DNA of 64,000 nucleotides from Gerris lacustris (GCA_951217055.1 OX578282.1:59775311-59839310); one strand, 5' to 3'; positions 14,891 through 25,858 are shown, counted from the first letter of the stretch. Notes: generated by a model not told the origin, from the sequence alone. Numbers and translations: made by a program.

Positions 14891-15012
14891 TTAAAATAAT
14901 TAAATAAATTAAAAAATTAAAATAATTAAATAAATTAAAAAATTAAAATAATTAAATAAATTAAAAAATTAAAATAATTAAATAAATTAAAAAATTAAAT
15001 AAATTAAAATTA
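14891..15012. repeat. Tandem array, 26-bp AT unit
   Basis: The unit 'TTAAAATAATTAAATAAATT' plus an A-run repeats with a 26-bp spacing (14891, 14917 and on) for four to five copies, then decays to AT-rich sequence. Confidence 0.9.
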
Positions 15013-15752
15013 AATAAAAATAATGTAATTAAAAAAAATAAAAAAAATAAATAAAATAATGATAATAGAAAAATCAGTTAGTTCAAAACAGTTGGTTCAA
15101 AACCCATCCAAGTACTGACCACGCCCAATGCTGATTCCTCCTGCTGTAAAGCAGCAGGGGAGGCCACCGGGATTTTAAATCTAAAACCGGGATAATCCGG
15201 GAAAACCTGGGCGCCTGGCAACCTTATCCTTAGGTCATAAAGTAACACCTAATAAAATACATTTTCAAGGCGTTTAATTGTGTACTTGACATTAAAATCT
15301 TAGCAAACTAAACATTTTCTTTTAAATGATTTAAAACTTGACTTTTCCTTGTAAAACTTTATTAATTTTTACACCTCATTGAAATAACTAATTGTAACGA
15401 TTAAATTTTCAAAAAAAATTATATTTTAATTTATGAATATACGTTTTAATTTACAATCAAATTAATTAATAAGTGCGTTTAGAAATAATTACTTGTATAA
15501 TAGAATGGGGGTGGGGAGAGTCTCAATGATAAATAACGGTTGAATTAATAACACATTATATAATTGTTTTAACTGTTTTTCCTTGAATACACGCATCCTT
15601 TTACTTCTAATAAGTATATATATATAAATGAATTGAATTTTAATTGTATAGAGGGGAAAAAATAATAATAAAAAGTGTAATAATAATAAAAAGCAAGAAA
15701 TTATAAATATTAAGGTTAACTTGATGAAAAATATGTCTAAGACGAATGTTAT

Positions 15753-15783
<31 letters not shown>

Positions 15784-16014
15784 TTTAATAAGCGAGTTGT
15801 TTATTCGCCTTCACGGTCGGCTTACATCGTCGACCCGGTAGAAGGTTAGAGAAGTTAGCAAAAAACAAGCTGTAGTGGCACCGTCCTGCATTTTCTTCTT
15901 TATTACATCTTCCTCTCATTGCCATTCACACAATTACATTTCCCAATTAATCTTGTTTCATCTTTTTTTTTTTTGTTATTCTTCCTTTTGTTCTCTTCTT
16001 CTTTATGTATTTTT
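15013..16014. other. AT-rich stretch, no supported gene
   Basis: Contains a short (TA)n at 15752-15779 and a GC-richer piece at 15110-15230 with 'CCGGGATTTTAAATC', 'ACCGGGATAATCCGGG' and 'AACCTGGGCGCC'. The latter looks like a mobile-element edge, but I cannot delimit it. Confidence 0.4.
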
Positions 16015-16017
16015 TTA

Positions 16018-16111
<94 letters not shown>

Positions 16112-16151
16112 ATATATATATCTATATAAGATATATATATATATATATATA
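16015..16151. repeat. (TA)n microsatellite
   Basis: Alternating TA with interruptions near 16023, 16048 and 16109-16131. The overlapping frames are Tyr-Ile artefacts. Confidence 0.97.
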
Positions 16152-16312
16152 AGGTATTATAATTATTACCTTGTTGCGTAAGTAGTGTAATCTTTTTGAT
16201 TTAAGAGTTGTTTTTGATAGTTAATCCTTGAATCTGTATTATGATTCTTTTTATTTTTTGAAGGTTGTTAGTTTTACTACTTACACGTTATGTAAGGATG
16301 CTAAAATACATA

Positions 16313-16315
16313 AGA

Positions 16316-16348
<33 letters not shown>

Positions 16349-16369
16349 GGAGAGAGGGAGAGAGAGAGA
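16313..16369. repeat. (GA)n microsatellite
   Basis: GA dinucleotide run with a few GAT and GGG interruptions. Confidence 0.95.
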
Positions 16370-16507
16370 AAGTTTCATGACAAGCTTTAAATAGATTAAT
16401 ATTATAATATTATAATATTAATATAATATTATAATTATAATATTAATATTATAAATTCAATTTTTTAAGTTTTTGGTAGTTTTCATACTACGGAAAGTTA
16501 CATTTTA

Positions 16508-16651
16508 ATATAAATCAAATTATAATTATTATTAACTACGGGAAACAGACAGTGAAAAATTCACTCCTGTGCCGGGATCCCGGCACAGGAGTGTATTTTT
16601 CACTGTCTGTTTCCCGTAGTTAATAATAATTATAATTTGATTTAAATTAAT
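16508..16651. mobile_element. Foldback element copy 1: near-perfect ~145-bp palindrome
   Basis: Two arms of about 72 bp meet with no spacer at GCCGGGATCCCGGC (centre 16577/16578). Each arm reads, from outside in, 'AATCAAATTATAATTATTAT', 'TAACTACGGGAAACAGACAG', then ACTCCTGTGCCGGGA. The same arms flank the tRNA-like inserts at 17098-17354 and 41120-41425. In this copy the tRNA-like interior has been lost, and only the outermost tRNA bases remain as the palindrome centre. 'TTGGTAGTTTTCATACTACGG' lies just outside on the left, as in the other copies. Confidence 0.9.
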
Positions 16652-17151
16652 ATTATATATAAGGTTTACATCGCTGGAAATTTGTGTTACCGTAAAATTT
16701 GTGTTCTTCATAGCCGGTAAAAAATGTCTAGGATGTGAAGTTGATTTTTAAGCAACATTTCCATTCATATTTTTATGCTTCTAAAATAGGAGTAGGAATT
16801 TTATTTTTACATTGATGTTGTATGGGATATTTCTTCCTTGTTTCGTTGTAACAGCTGCTTAAAGTTAAACACCGAAAAAGCAATTAAATTGTACAATTTA
16901 ATTGTGTTTCAGTTGAAATTGGGATTTATTTCGTTACGAAATGGCGGTATTTTGTAACAGCGTTTTTTCAATTTAGTGTAACACAAAGCTTCCTCGTGTC
17001 CTATCACTAGGTGCATGGTAGCATAAATATAAAATAAAGTATAATTCAATTTTTAGGTTTTTGGTAGTTTTCATACTACGGAAAGTTAAATTTTTAATTT
17101 AAATCAAATTATAATTATTATTAACTACGGGAAACAGACAGTGAAACATAC

Positions 17152-17209
17152 ACTCCAGCGCCGGGATTTGAACCACGGGCCTCTATATTTCCAGTATAGC
17201 GCTCTACCA
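17152..17209 (-). pseudogene. tRNA-like 3' part (anticodon arm + T arm)
   Basis: Reading the minus strand: GGTAGAGCGC, an anticodon-type hairpin CTATA-CTGGAAA-TATAG, then a B-box-like GGTTCAAATCC and an acceptor-like GCGCTGGAGTG. A seven-base loop would place GGA at the anticodon, but the T stem has mismatches and the 5' acceptor and D arm are absent. It is therefore a fragment, not a working tRNA. Confidence 0.65.
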
Positions 17210-17240
17210 TCTTTATCATTAACGTCAGAGAAAATCATTC

Positions 17241-17309
17241 TCCTGCGTAGCTTAGTTGGTAGAGATATAGAGGCCCGTGGTTCAAATCCCGGCGCTGGAG
17301 TGTATTTTT
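17241..17309 (+). pseudogene. tRNA-like sequence lacking the anticodon arm
   Basis: TCCTGCG, an A-box-like TAGCTTAGTTGGTAGAG, then directly ATATAGAGGCCCGTGG, B box GGTTCAAATCC and acceptor GCTGGAG. The 5' CTCCTGC and 3' GCTGGAG can pair at six of seven positions. The anticodon stem-loop present in the opposite arm (17152-17209) is deleted here. Confidence 0.65.
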
Positions 17310-17359
17310 CACTGTCTGTTTCCCGTAGTTAATAATAATTATAATTTGATTTAAAATAA

Positions 17360-19070
17360 AGTATAATCAAATCGATTTAAAAATGTAAATGCTACAAAAA
17401 TTCACACTGACAAACACAAAAAAAAGTTTCTAAAGTACATTGTTCATAGTGATGATGAATTTAAATATGATATATCAACTAATTAATCTTTTCATATTAT
17501 TAAAAAATGGTGTATACAAACAAGTTCATGTGTAAGAAAGAGATGGGTAGACGGAACTATAAACTATATCAGTAGGAGGAGAGAACGGAGTTCTTGAGAG
17601 TGGTAATGTATGTTTCAAAAAGAAGGAGATAATATATCTCCCTCTACAAAAATTTTACACCATTGTAAAATTTATGATTACTATTCACTGGTAGGTATGT
17701 GCTACCAATTTTTCTGACATGTAGGTATATTTTGAAAATTGAAAGTTTTGAGCTAACCGCGTTTTTCTAAACCTGTGAAGGAAGTTTGTTACTGACCGAT
17801 TTTAGTATTTGCCAGTCGATGACTCGTACTAAAAAAGTTTTGTAAATGTACTCCTTTTAAGTTTTCTAAACTTAGTTATTGTTATGTTTACATGCTTGCT
17901 AAGTGAATATACAAAGTCCTTTCTCATTTATTATTCTATTCTACCTACATAACTACTTATAATATAATCTAGTTATAAACTAATCAAGATGAAGTTAATA
18001 AAGAGATCCTAGGCAATGATGTCATGAAGAAAGGAAGCAAGGCCAAAACTAACATGGCTAGTCATAAAGCAATATCAACTTGTTATAAAAGCACAAAGTA
18101 TTAAGTCAGAGTATAGGCCACGCATGCGCAGACAAGAGTACACTAACACTTTCTCACTTCTTAACATCCTGTACATGTTGATACAGGCTGTCTGCCAGTG
18201 TGTTTGATAGTTTTAAAGCCGTTCCAGTACTTTCACGTGCCTGTTTTCCCACTGAAGCTTACGTTGCGCAATGGCTCTATTGCGATAAGAGATCCTTTAA
18301 AAAAAAAATTACTTTCATGTGACTTCACCTTGTGACTTTAAAGCTCTCCTTCACAACATTCTATTTCTGAAATTCCATTAAGTTACATTCTAATATTAAA
18401 AGTTAGTTTTTTCTTCTTTTTTTAAAAAAAAAAAAAAAATCTTTCTACAAAGTTACGTACGTATTGCAATTAAAATAAAGCAATATAAAAACTTATTTGG
18501 TCATTTTTTTGTTACTACTTTTTAATAACATTACCACTTCTAAACCATACTCAAAAAATCTTACCTACTTAATCTGTAATGATATATAAGTTATTGTTAT
18601 TTGATAAATGGTATTAGATTAATGACTTTATTAAAATATGATTAAAGTATGATTACGATTATTGTATTTTAATTATTTTTTTATGGTAATAAACAATATA
18701 AACGGATTAATATTAAATATTGAAACTATTTAATTAAACATTTTAATCAAATTCTTATTTATACCTTTTGTTATACCATGAAAGGTTTTTGGAATTTCGT
18801 ACATTGTCTATTACCACTCTTATTTTAAAGGTTTGTCTAGAATCGAAGAAATAATTATTTTTGTTATATTTATGTCTTTCAGGTTTCTAAACAAATTAAT
18901 AATTATCAACGTTCTAAATGACTGGGACATTTTATCACATTATAGGAATTGGACTTATGATGCAATATGAATTGATGAGATGACATATTATGATTGGAAT
19001 TTGGCTTTAAAGACAGTTTTTATCCTTTTGGACATACTAATCCTTTTTTTTATAAACACTACTTCCTCTA
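17360..19070. other. AT-rich stretch, no supported gene
   Basis: The patch at about 18100-18300 is less AT-rich and has a CGCATGCGCA word (18121-18130) like an NRF-1 binding site. This could be chance or a promoter-like segment. No reading frame is convincing. Confidence 0.35.
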
Positions 19071-19074
19071 CTAT

Positions 19075-19750
19075 CCTCATTATTGAAGCAAGCCTAAGCG
19101 AGCTTTTTACATTCAACAAAGTGTGTGTATTCATCGTCGTATGTTTCCGAATGCGACGATGAATTGAGTAAAAGTTGATCGATTTTAGTGAAATTTTGTA
19201 CAAATGTTTATTTTACCAATGCCCAGGACGTGATCGTTAAAAAATTTTATCCACCCAAGCTTTCGCGCGCAACGCTCACATGAACATTTTAAATTGGAAT
19301 TTTCGGTAAGGGAAAAAATTCTATTTTTTTTCGGGAAAATGATTATTTCATCTATTCGATAAGAAAAACATTTATTTTATTTTATTTTTTAGTAAAACCA
19401 ACAGGCCACATATCTCTGTGTTAAAGATGGCTAAAACTATTAAAGCGGACCTAATAGTTTAAAATAGAGAAAACTACATTTTTACCAATATCTTACGTTT
19501 TAACGAATCGATTTTGATAAAACTTCACCTAAATCATATAATATACTATTGAAACATGCGTGTAAAATTTCAACCTGATACAAGCAGTAGTTTTTGTTTA
19601 AAGGGATACATTTTATAATATGTAGTTTAATTGGAAATAGACAGGGGTGTGAAGGGTTAAGGAATAGTCCAGTTTCCTCACTACATAGCTCTTCACTACA
19701 ATCATCCTCTTTAATTATCAACTCATCATAATCAATAATTTTCTTTTTTC
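19075..19750 (+). repeat. Dispersed repeat family B, copy 2
   Basis: 'ATTGAAGCAAGCCTAAGCGAGC', then 'GACGATGAATTGAGTAAAAG', core CGATTTTAGTGAAATTTTG near 19180, 'TTTTACCAATGCCCAGGACG', 'CGCGCGCAACGCTCACATG' and 'TATTAAAGCGGACCTAA'. It is colinear with 1893-2570 and 46838-47400. The CTGT tract is missing. A minus-strand frame inside (19784-19500) aligns loosely with the same part of copy 1 but is broken there, so I do not call it a gene. Confidence 0.7.
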
Positions 19751-19959
19751 CATTATTTATCGTATGACCAGGTGGTATTTTCACCTGGTATGACCAGGTG
19801 TGTGTCGCAATTACTGCATCAACGTAATGAAGTATTGTTAGATTGATAAAAACAAAATAAATTGTTGCTTAAAATCCCCGAAGGCTTAAAGTAGATATTA
19901 TAATAAATATTTAAGCGGACAAATTTAAATTGTACTATACTACATATATAGGTGTGAAG

Positions 19960-20395
19960 CTATATAGGTATAAACAAATGTATGTTTGTGCGCACGCAAC
20001 AAATGAGCGCAGAAGGTTGAAACTTATATGGGAACAACAATGAGCTAATTAAGACCTGCCATACATATTTCATTAAAATTGGACGTGTAGTTTTTAAATA
20101 TGTTGGTTCACATTAAAAGCGACAGACCGACAGACAGACTGACAGACAGACCGACAAACAGAATCGGTACCCAAATTGTTCCCTGATGTCTGAAACAGAT
20201 TTCTGTCTTGGAATTTCTAAAATCAGAGACATAAATAAAATGTTGTCTAGAATAGAATTTGTAACAAGTATCCTATATGTACTTAAACAAATAAAATATA
20301 TTATATTCTATTCATATAATATTGTCGTTCATCAAAATGATCACAAAGCTTCCGTTACCTTCGGTAAAACCGGAAGCAAAACTTGCAGTCTACGC
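19960..20395 (-). repeat. Dispersed repeat family A, copy 4 (inverted)
   Basis: 'CAGAAGGTTGAAACTTATAT', 'GAGCTAATTAAGACCTGCC', core CATTAAAATTGGACG, GACAGACAGACTGACAGACA near 20120-20150, 'TTTCTGTCTTGGAATTTCTA', and an end at 'CTTCCGTTACCTTCGG'. A ~90-bp AT insertion interrupts the last part (about 20235-20325). Confidence 0.75.
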
Positions 20396-20399
20396 TGAA

Positions 20400-21798
20400 A
20401 ATATTTTACAATTATAAATGAAATAATTTCAAGATAAAAAGAACTTTTTATATACTACGTTTTTAAATTTTCTGTTGAATCGTATGTAATGTTGATAATA
20501 TAATTGTTATTGTTATATAATATATAATGTTAGTGAAAAAAAAAATAGATCCGAAATTATTTACTTCACATAAATGACAACCATCTAGAGAGCTGATCTT
20601 AAACCTATAAAAGGACAAATCTTTGTACAACGGATCTCCCCAACACCAAATCTAAAGCATGACATCGATATATTTGATATAATATAATCGATATTTCCTG
20701 TTTTGCTGTCATTCAATGTTTATCTATCACAAATTTGAGACCCGTCAAAATGAAGATAGCGTAAACATTGGATATGGCAAAACAAATAAAATAACTGGCG
20801 GACTTTTTCCGAACTAACTTTCCGCACAGCAAAATGTGTTAAAAACTAATTAAATTCTGCTGAAAGATGGCTAAAAGTATTAAAATAATGCATTGTCATC
20901 GTGTTCTGAGCTATGGTAAAAGTTTCAAATGTCTAGCTATTCGGGAAGTTAGTTAGAAATAGAATTGTACCGGACAAACAAACAAACAAACAAGAATGCA
21001 AGCTAATAAAAACGTAGTAATAAAAAATGAAAGTGTTAGTATACTCACAGCTATATGAATATATGTAATATATTTATTGAATTATTTAAATTATTGTTTT
21101 TGAAATTTAATACTTATATGATGATAATATTTAGTAAGGAGGAGTCAATATTATTTCAAGCTAAAAAACCGTCCCGTCTAATATCATATATTATAAAAAC
21201 CTGGCTCTAATCGGTTTTTTTATTTTTATTATTATTTTTTATATTATTAAGATATATTTATCGCTTTATCTCATTCAATCTTATTCTTATTAAAATATTA
21301 AAAATAAAATATGTGAATATATTTAGATAATAAAGTAAGAAAAATAAATCATTAAAAAAAAATAAATTAAAAATGTAAAAAAAAAAAAATCTAATATATT
21401 ATAGCATTTTGGACGGAGCTTGCATACATTTTTTAAAAAAAATAATATTGGTTATATATTGGAGTGTAGAGTTAGCAAGTCAAGGTCATTTCACCTGGTT
21501 GACCTCCAAAATATGTTTTTAAATTATACACGGCAGAAGAAACGGACTTGTAAAGCTATAAAAAGAAAATAAATCGACTTGGAGTAACGTCTAAAGGATT
21601 CATCCGCCATCTACCAGACATTTAATGATAAACCTATTAATTTTGTTCACGGTAAATAAAACGGAGCTTGGAAAAAGATTAAATCAAAATTAAATATACA
21701 TTTTATTAAAGTACATTATATAAAATAGTTTGAAACACGCAATTTGCATATTTGAATGATTTGGTTATTATTGCTTTATTAACATAACATTTATTTGT
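20400..21798. other. AT-rich stretch, no supported gene
   Basis: No recognisable feature beyond low-complexity AT and A-runs near 21355-21390. Confidence 0.45.
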
Positions 21799-22185
21799 TT
21801 ATCTCCAGTAGGGAGAAAATGTTATGATTTTGAATTAGTTTAGAGGGACTAAAGTAAGTCTTTTCATCCCTGAACTCAAAAAGTAGGGTGAAAAAGTAAA
21901 GATTGCAACTTAATTATTTTATAAATAGTAGAAAATGAATGGCTAATGTAATGAAGTTTTTGAAATCAGGTTGGTGACACTGCTTTTTCGACCATGTTTA
22001 TCTTTGTTTATAACCTGCATCTAAATAACCTTCTATGTGAGTTTAATTCCAATTCTAATTTGTTTTTAATATTGAATCTCTTATATCTGCTATTAAAAGT
22101 GCTAATAATTATTGTTATTTATTAAAATTATAAATAAAAACTGTGCAATGGACGAAAATGGGTATTTTCTCCCTACTGGAGATAA
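21799..22185. mobile_element. Short MITE-like element with 22-bp terminal inverted repeats
   Basis: The left end contains ATCTCCAGTAGGGAGAAAAT (21801-21820) and the right end is its exact complement (22164-22183), with two further paired bases outward. The length is ~387 bp with an AT-rich interior and no long frame. I cannot define a target duplication with confidence. Confidence 0.75.
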
Positions 22186-22870
22186 AATATTGTATGTACC
22201 TCGTGTAATAAGCCTTCGGCTTCGCCTCAAGAATCAACTCTTTCGCGCAGGGAATAATGGCTTACTTTACTCCCTAGGTGCATAAATAACTATTTAATGT
22301 TATATTAAGTTGTTTATATCTTAATTTTAATTTTAAGGTGATCCCACGCCCCTGATCCATTTAATTAAGATACGTTACACTCGGACGGCTCATATTGTTA
22401 TATCTCTAGTTGAGAGCATGCTCACTAGAGGGCCAAAATAGCGTAAGTTTTGAGTTCTGTTTGAATTTCTTAGAAATGAGGATAGAACAAGTCAAGTGTT
22501 AAGAGTTTCCGTCACATCTTCATCTGATTAAAACTAAAGGTTCACATCTAGCGGATCTCCGCGCGTATCGGACTATATAGATATAGATAACACTATATTC
22601 ATGAAGCATGAAGCCGTGGAACCATCAACGCTGGTTTCCACCACTCTACGCTTCGTTCAGTCAGCTTATGAACAAAGCGATTTTTCTGTTTATCAACTGT
22701 TCTAAAGGAAATATGTTCGCTGTTAAAAGTTTAACAATAAAAATTTTAAATAGTTCAAGTAACGCTTTGATTATTCCTTTATAAAATTCAATGCATCTAA
22801 CACAATTTTAATGACAGTTAATGCTTGCACAGTATACAGTTAAGATCTTTCATTGATTTCTTTGATTCTT
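22186..22870. other. Mixed-composition stretch, no supported gene
   Basis: Bases 22330-22680 are less AT-rich and unique in this window ('CGGACGGCTCATATTG', 'GCGGATCTCCGCGCG'). No frame or splice signals persuade me. It may be host regulatory sequence or an old repeat. Confidence 0.35.
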
Positions 22871-22881
22871 TTGATTGATCT

Positions 22882-23079
22882 CAGTGGCATAGCTAGACCA
22901 TTGGGGGCCCCCCCGCAAGAACTTTTTGGGGGCCCCTCGCCAAAAAAAAAAAAAAAAAACTCTTACGTTCAGGATTGGGGCCCCCCTCGACGTTGGTACA
23001 ATGACAGTAATTCCAGTTATTTCTGGATTTGGGGGCCCCCCGCAATGCAGGCCCGCGCGGGCCCATAGATACGCCACTG
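22882..23079. mobile_element. 198-bp hAT-type MITE with exact 8-bp target duplication
   Basis: Starts CAGTGGCATAGCTA and ends TAGATACGCCACTG (inverted-repeat ends). It is flanked by exact 8-bp copies of ATTGATCT at 22874-22881 and 23080-23087. An 8-bp duplication with CAGTGG-type ends is typical of the hAT superfamily. The interior has four GGGGCCCC-type blocks and an A18 run, giving a very GC-rich island in AT-rich DNA. It has no transposase. Confidence 0.9.
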
Positions 23080-23099
23080 ATTGATCTTCTTCATAAACC

Positions 23100-23406
23100 C
23101 GTAGACTGATACTCCTCCACTTATAAAAATACAGAAGGGAGTAACTATCTAAAGAAGGTGTATGGAATCTTTAGGCAGTTACTCCCCTTATAATAATACA
23201 AAAGGGAGTAACTGTCTAAAGAAGGTGTATGGAATGTTCTTCTTTAGATTGTTACTCCCCTTATAAAACCTTATAATTCCTTTGTCCAAAGTACATTGGA
23301 CTAAACATCCCTTGTTTAATAGTTATTTAGTCAAATAAATGTATAAATAATTATACCTATTCTAAAAAAAAAAAAACATAAGGGAGTAACAATCTAAAGA
23401 TGTACC
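23100..23406. mobile_element. MITE copy (GGGGAGTAAC family)
   Basis: The left end is degraded ('GTAGACTGATACTCCTCC'), followed by two internal hairpin units ('GGAGTAACTATCTAAAGAAG', 'TTCTTTAGATTGTTACTCCC'). The standard body follows ('CCTTTGTCCAAAGTACATTG') and the right end is GGGAGTAACAATCTAAAGATGTACC. It is longer than the 232-234 bp copies because the hairpin unit is present about twice. Confidence 0.8.
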
Positions 23407-23409
23407 TAA

Positions 23410-24730
23410 ATGGCATCTTTAAAGTACTTACATTTTCCTTTTAATGCAATGGGTAGAAAGTATATTATTCAAACAAAATTATATAAAAAGAAACTAGAAA
23501 AAAAAAAAAAATGAGCCCTAAAATATCGCAACGATTCTCTATATACCTTGGACGAAAATTAGAAAAAGAACAAATCAGTTATAATAGAAACATATATATT
23601 TATAAAATAATATTTAATAAAATTTATTATTATAATACAATAATTACTTTTTAAAAGATTAAAAGGTTTTAAAACAAAAAAACATTTAATAAGTTGATTA
23701 TATATATATTTTAAAAAAAACATGCTTTTATTGGTATTCTTCTCAGCAAACCCGTTCATTTGATACCCATATCATGGGCGTGCTAAAAAAATTACTAGCC
23801 CGCCATCTTGGACTGCCTGCCATATTGGATTTAGAATGACGTTACTTAGCTAACCATGCATTGTCATCCAAACTAAACGTGTATGCAAAATTTCAATTCA
23901 ATCGGTTGTGGATAACTGCTTTAAAATTCAGTTGCAAAATTTGACCCGAACATACATACATACATTCAAACATTGCAAGTTAAATAAAAGCTTGTAAAAA
24001 AAAGAAGATAAAGAGGACTTGAATTGAAGGTATCATGCAAGTTTTGAAGTAACTCCGCGAAAAAGATGGTTTGGAACGAACTTTTGCGGATCCGCGAGAA
24101 GAAGGCCATAGATAAAACTGGTTGCATGTGGAGATCCCCTAACTGTGAACCCATCTAAAGAGTAATGCCAATAGTCTTTCTACATCTCCTGCTGAATATA
24201 ATTTGGGGTGTAGGGTTTGTAGAAACCATTCTATGATGCCCGTTTTTGGTTATCATAAAGTATAGATGGGATATACATAACTTTGAAGTCTTACATTTAA
24301 ATTTCTGTTGGGAGGGAGCAGGTCGCACATCTATAAACAATTATGTAAAATCAAAATATCACTGACCATGAAATTTCGTAAGTAGATGCAAATGAATTAA
24401 GTAAGCTCGTATGAAGGTCATGAATTTGGTAGCACTTAGGACTTAGGTGTTCGCTGAATCTTTGTAAGATCTGCCGTACTGATTGAAGATAAAGCCAATT
24501 GTATGCGAATTTACCATTACAATATTTTCGACACCAATTATTGCACTAGAAGATTTCAATTGTGAAGCTCGTTTCCAAAAATGGAAATTCGGAATCGCAT
24601 ATACAATATTATATAAGGGCTTTTCAATCAGCCGTTTTTATTCAAGAGAGTTCGTATTTTCTACAGGAAAATGATTATGTGGAGCATCAATTTAACGGAT
24701 TCGTAACAAACTCTTTACTGATTCATTAAA
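23410..24730. other. AT-rich stretch, no supported gene
   Basis: Short frames on both strands (for example 23966-24154 and 24155-24340 minus, 24483-24674 plus) show no motif. Around 24000-24340 the sequence is unique and somewhat less AT-rich, but I cannot identify it. Confidence 0.4.
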
Positions 24731-24733
24731 ATT

Positions 24734-25004
24734 AGGATGTTGGGATGAATATCTACCACTTGTTTGGATGGATTATTAAAATTACTTAAATCAGTTAACA
24801 CCTTAATATTAGTTCAGTTTCGAATAATTTTACATTTGTTTCTAATAACCTCGACCCAATCAATATAAAATTTCAATTAATTCTAACAATGTAAATATTA
24901 TGACAATTCACAAGACATTATGACCCAGGAAAAAGGAAATAAACACGGCTAGAAAGGTGATTCTAAAAATAAATTTGAATACAATAATAAAGATAATATA
25001 TACA
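24734..25004. repeat. Left ~271-bp direct repeat flanking a foldback element
   Basis: Runs from GGATGTTGGGATGAA to AGATAATATATACAC and is ~90% identical by eye to 25585-25858. Shared blocks include 'AACCTCGACCCAATCAATAT', 'ATTATGACAATTCACAAGAC' and 'CCAGGAAAAAGGAAATAAAC'. The pair begins with TGTTGG and ends near ACACA, which superficially resembles LTRs, but no primer site or polypurine tract is visible. Confidence 0.8.
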
Positions 25005-25581
25005 CAGTCCAGGAGATAGCGAGCAAAAAAGTGTCTGACTAACATCAAGCTAGAATTTTGTGTACAAGTAAATCATTTAGTGCCTTTTAAGAATATGTGG
25101 TGGGCTAAGTTCGTCTGCGGGACATAGCTTGACAATAGGCGTTTGAAAAAAACAAACCGGTGAAGAGTGGCCATGTTCCATCAATTTTGATGGACAATGA
25201 GATTTTCATGATCCCGAGTTCAAAATTATTTAGTAAACCAGAATTCAAGTTGATGTTAATTGGGCACTTGATAGTTTGGTTTTTGAAATATTGCTTCAAA
25301 TCAAAGTGGTCACCTATTAAGTGTCAAATTAACATAAACTTGATTTTTGGTCTATACTTAATAAGTTTAACCCAGGATCATGAAAATCACATAGTCCACC
25401 ATAATTGGCGGAACATGTCCGCTCTCCACCGGTTTGATTTTTTCAAGCCTAATGCCAAGCTGTGACCCGTAGACGAACTTAGCATACCACATATTCTTAA
25501 AAGGCACTAAAAGATTAACTTGTACACAAAATTCTAGAATGATATTTGTCAGACACTTTTTTGCACGCTACCTCTTGGACT
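25005..25581. mobile_element. Foldback DNA element with ~210-bp terminal inverted repeats
   Basis: The left arm CAGTCCAGGAGATAGCGAGC... (25005 to ~25215) is complementary to the right arm ending ...CGCTACCTCTTGGACTA (~25370-25581), with about 85% identity. A centre of ~155 bp separates them. Paired blocks include 'AAAAAAGTGTCTGAC', 'AGAATTTTGTGTACAAGT', 'TAGTGCCTTTTAAGAATATG' and 'CATGATCC'. Frames through it are by-products of the inverted arms. It carries no transposase. It sits exactly between the two direct repeats. Confidence 0.8.
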
Positions 25582-25584
25582 ATA

Positions 25585-25858
25585 GGGGATGTTGGGATAA
25601 ATGTCTACTACTTTTTTGGAAGAATCTTTAAAAATATTTAAATCAGTTACCACCTTGATATTAGTCCAGTTTCGAATAATTTCGTATTTATTTCTAATAA
25701 CCTCGACCCAATCAATATGAAATTTCAATTAATTCTAACAATGTGAATATTATGACAATTCACAAGACATTATGACCCAGGAAAAAGGAAATAAACACGG
25801 TTAGAAATGTGATTCTAAAAATAAATTTAAATACAATAATAAAGATAATATATACACA
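25585..25858. repeat. Right ~274-bp direct repeat flanking a foldback element
   Basis: Second copy of 24734-25004, ending AGATAATATATACACACA and running into a short CA repeat. See the left copy for shared blocks. Confidence 0.8.

Larger units (their letters stand above)
17098..17354. mobile_element. Foldback element copy 2 with tRNA-like halves
   Basis: Outer arms identical in design to 16508-16651 (TTAACTACGGGAAACAGACA and its complement) enclose two oppositely oriented tRNA-like segments separated by about 30 bp. The terminal inverted repeats run into the tRNA acceptor and T-arm sequence, so the stem of the foldback is about 90 bp. 'TTGGTAGTTTTCATACTACG' precedes the left arm. No protein-coding sequence is present, so it must be non-autonomous if mobile. 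Confidence 0.85.

Noticed and set aside
17152..17309. Functional tRNA genes
   Set aside because: Each half lacks either the anticodon arm or the 5' half, and the T stems have mismatches.
19500..19784. 94-codon minus-strand frame in family B repeat copy 2
   Set aside because: The equivalent region of copy 1 (about 2440-2600) aligns loosely but is not open as the same protein. There is no family match.
25160..25465. 101-codon frame (and 25105-25299 minus)
   Set aside because: These lie within the inverted arms and loop of the foldback element and are by-products of it.
24734..25858. Miniature LTR retrotransposon (TRIM)
   Set aside because: Direct repeats start TG and end CA-like, but there is no primer binding site or polypurine tract, and the interior is a foldback. 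Left open only as a finding.
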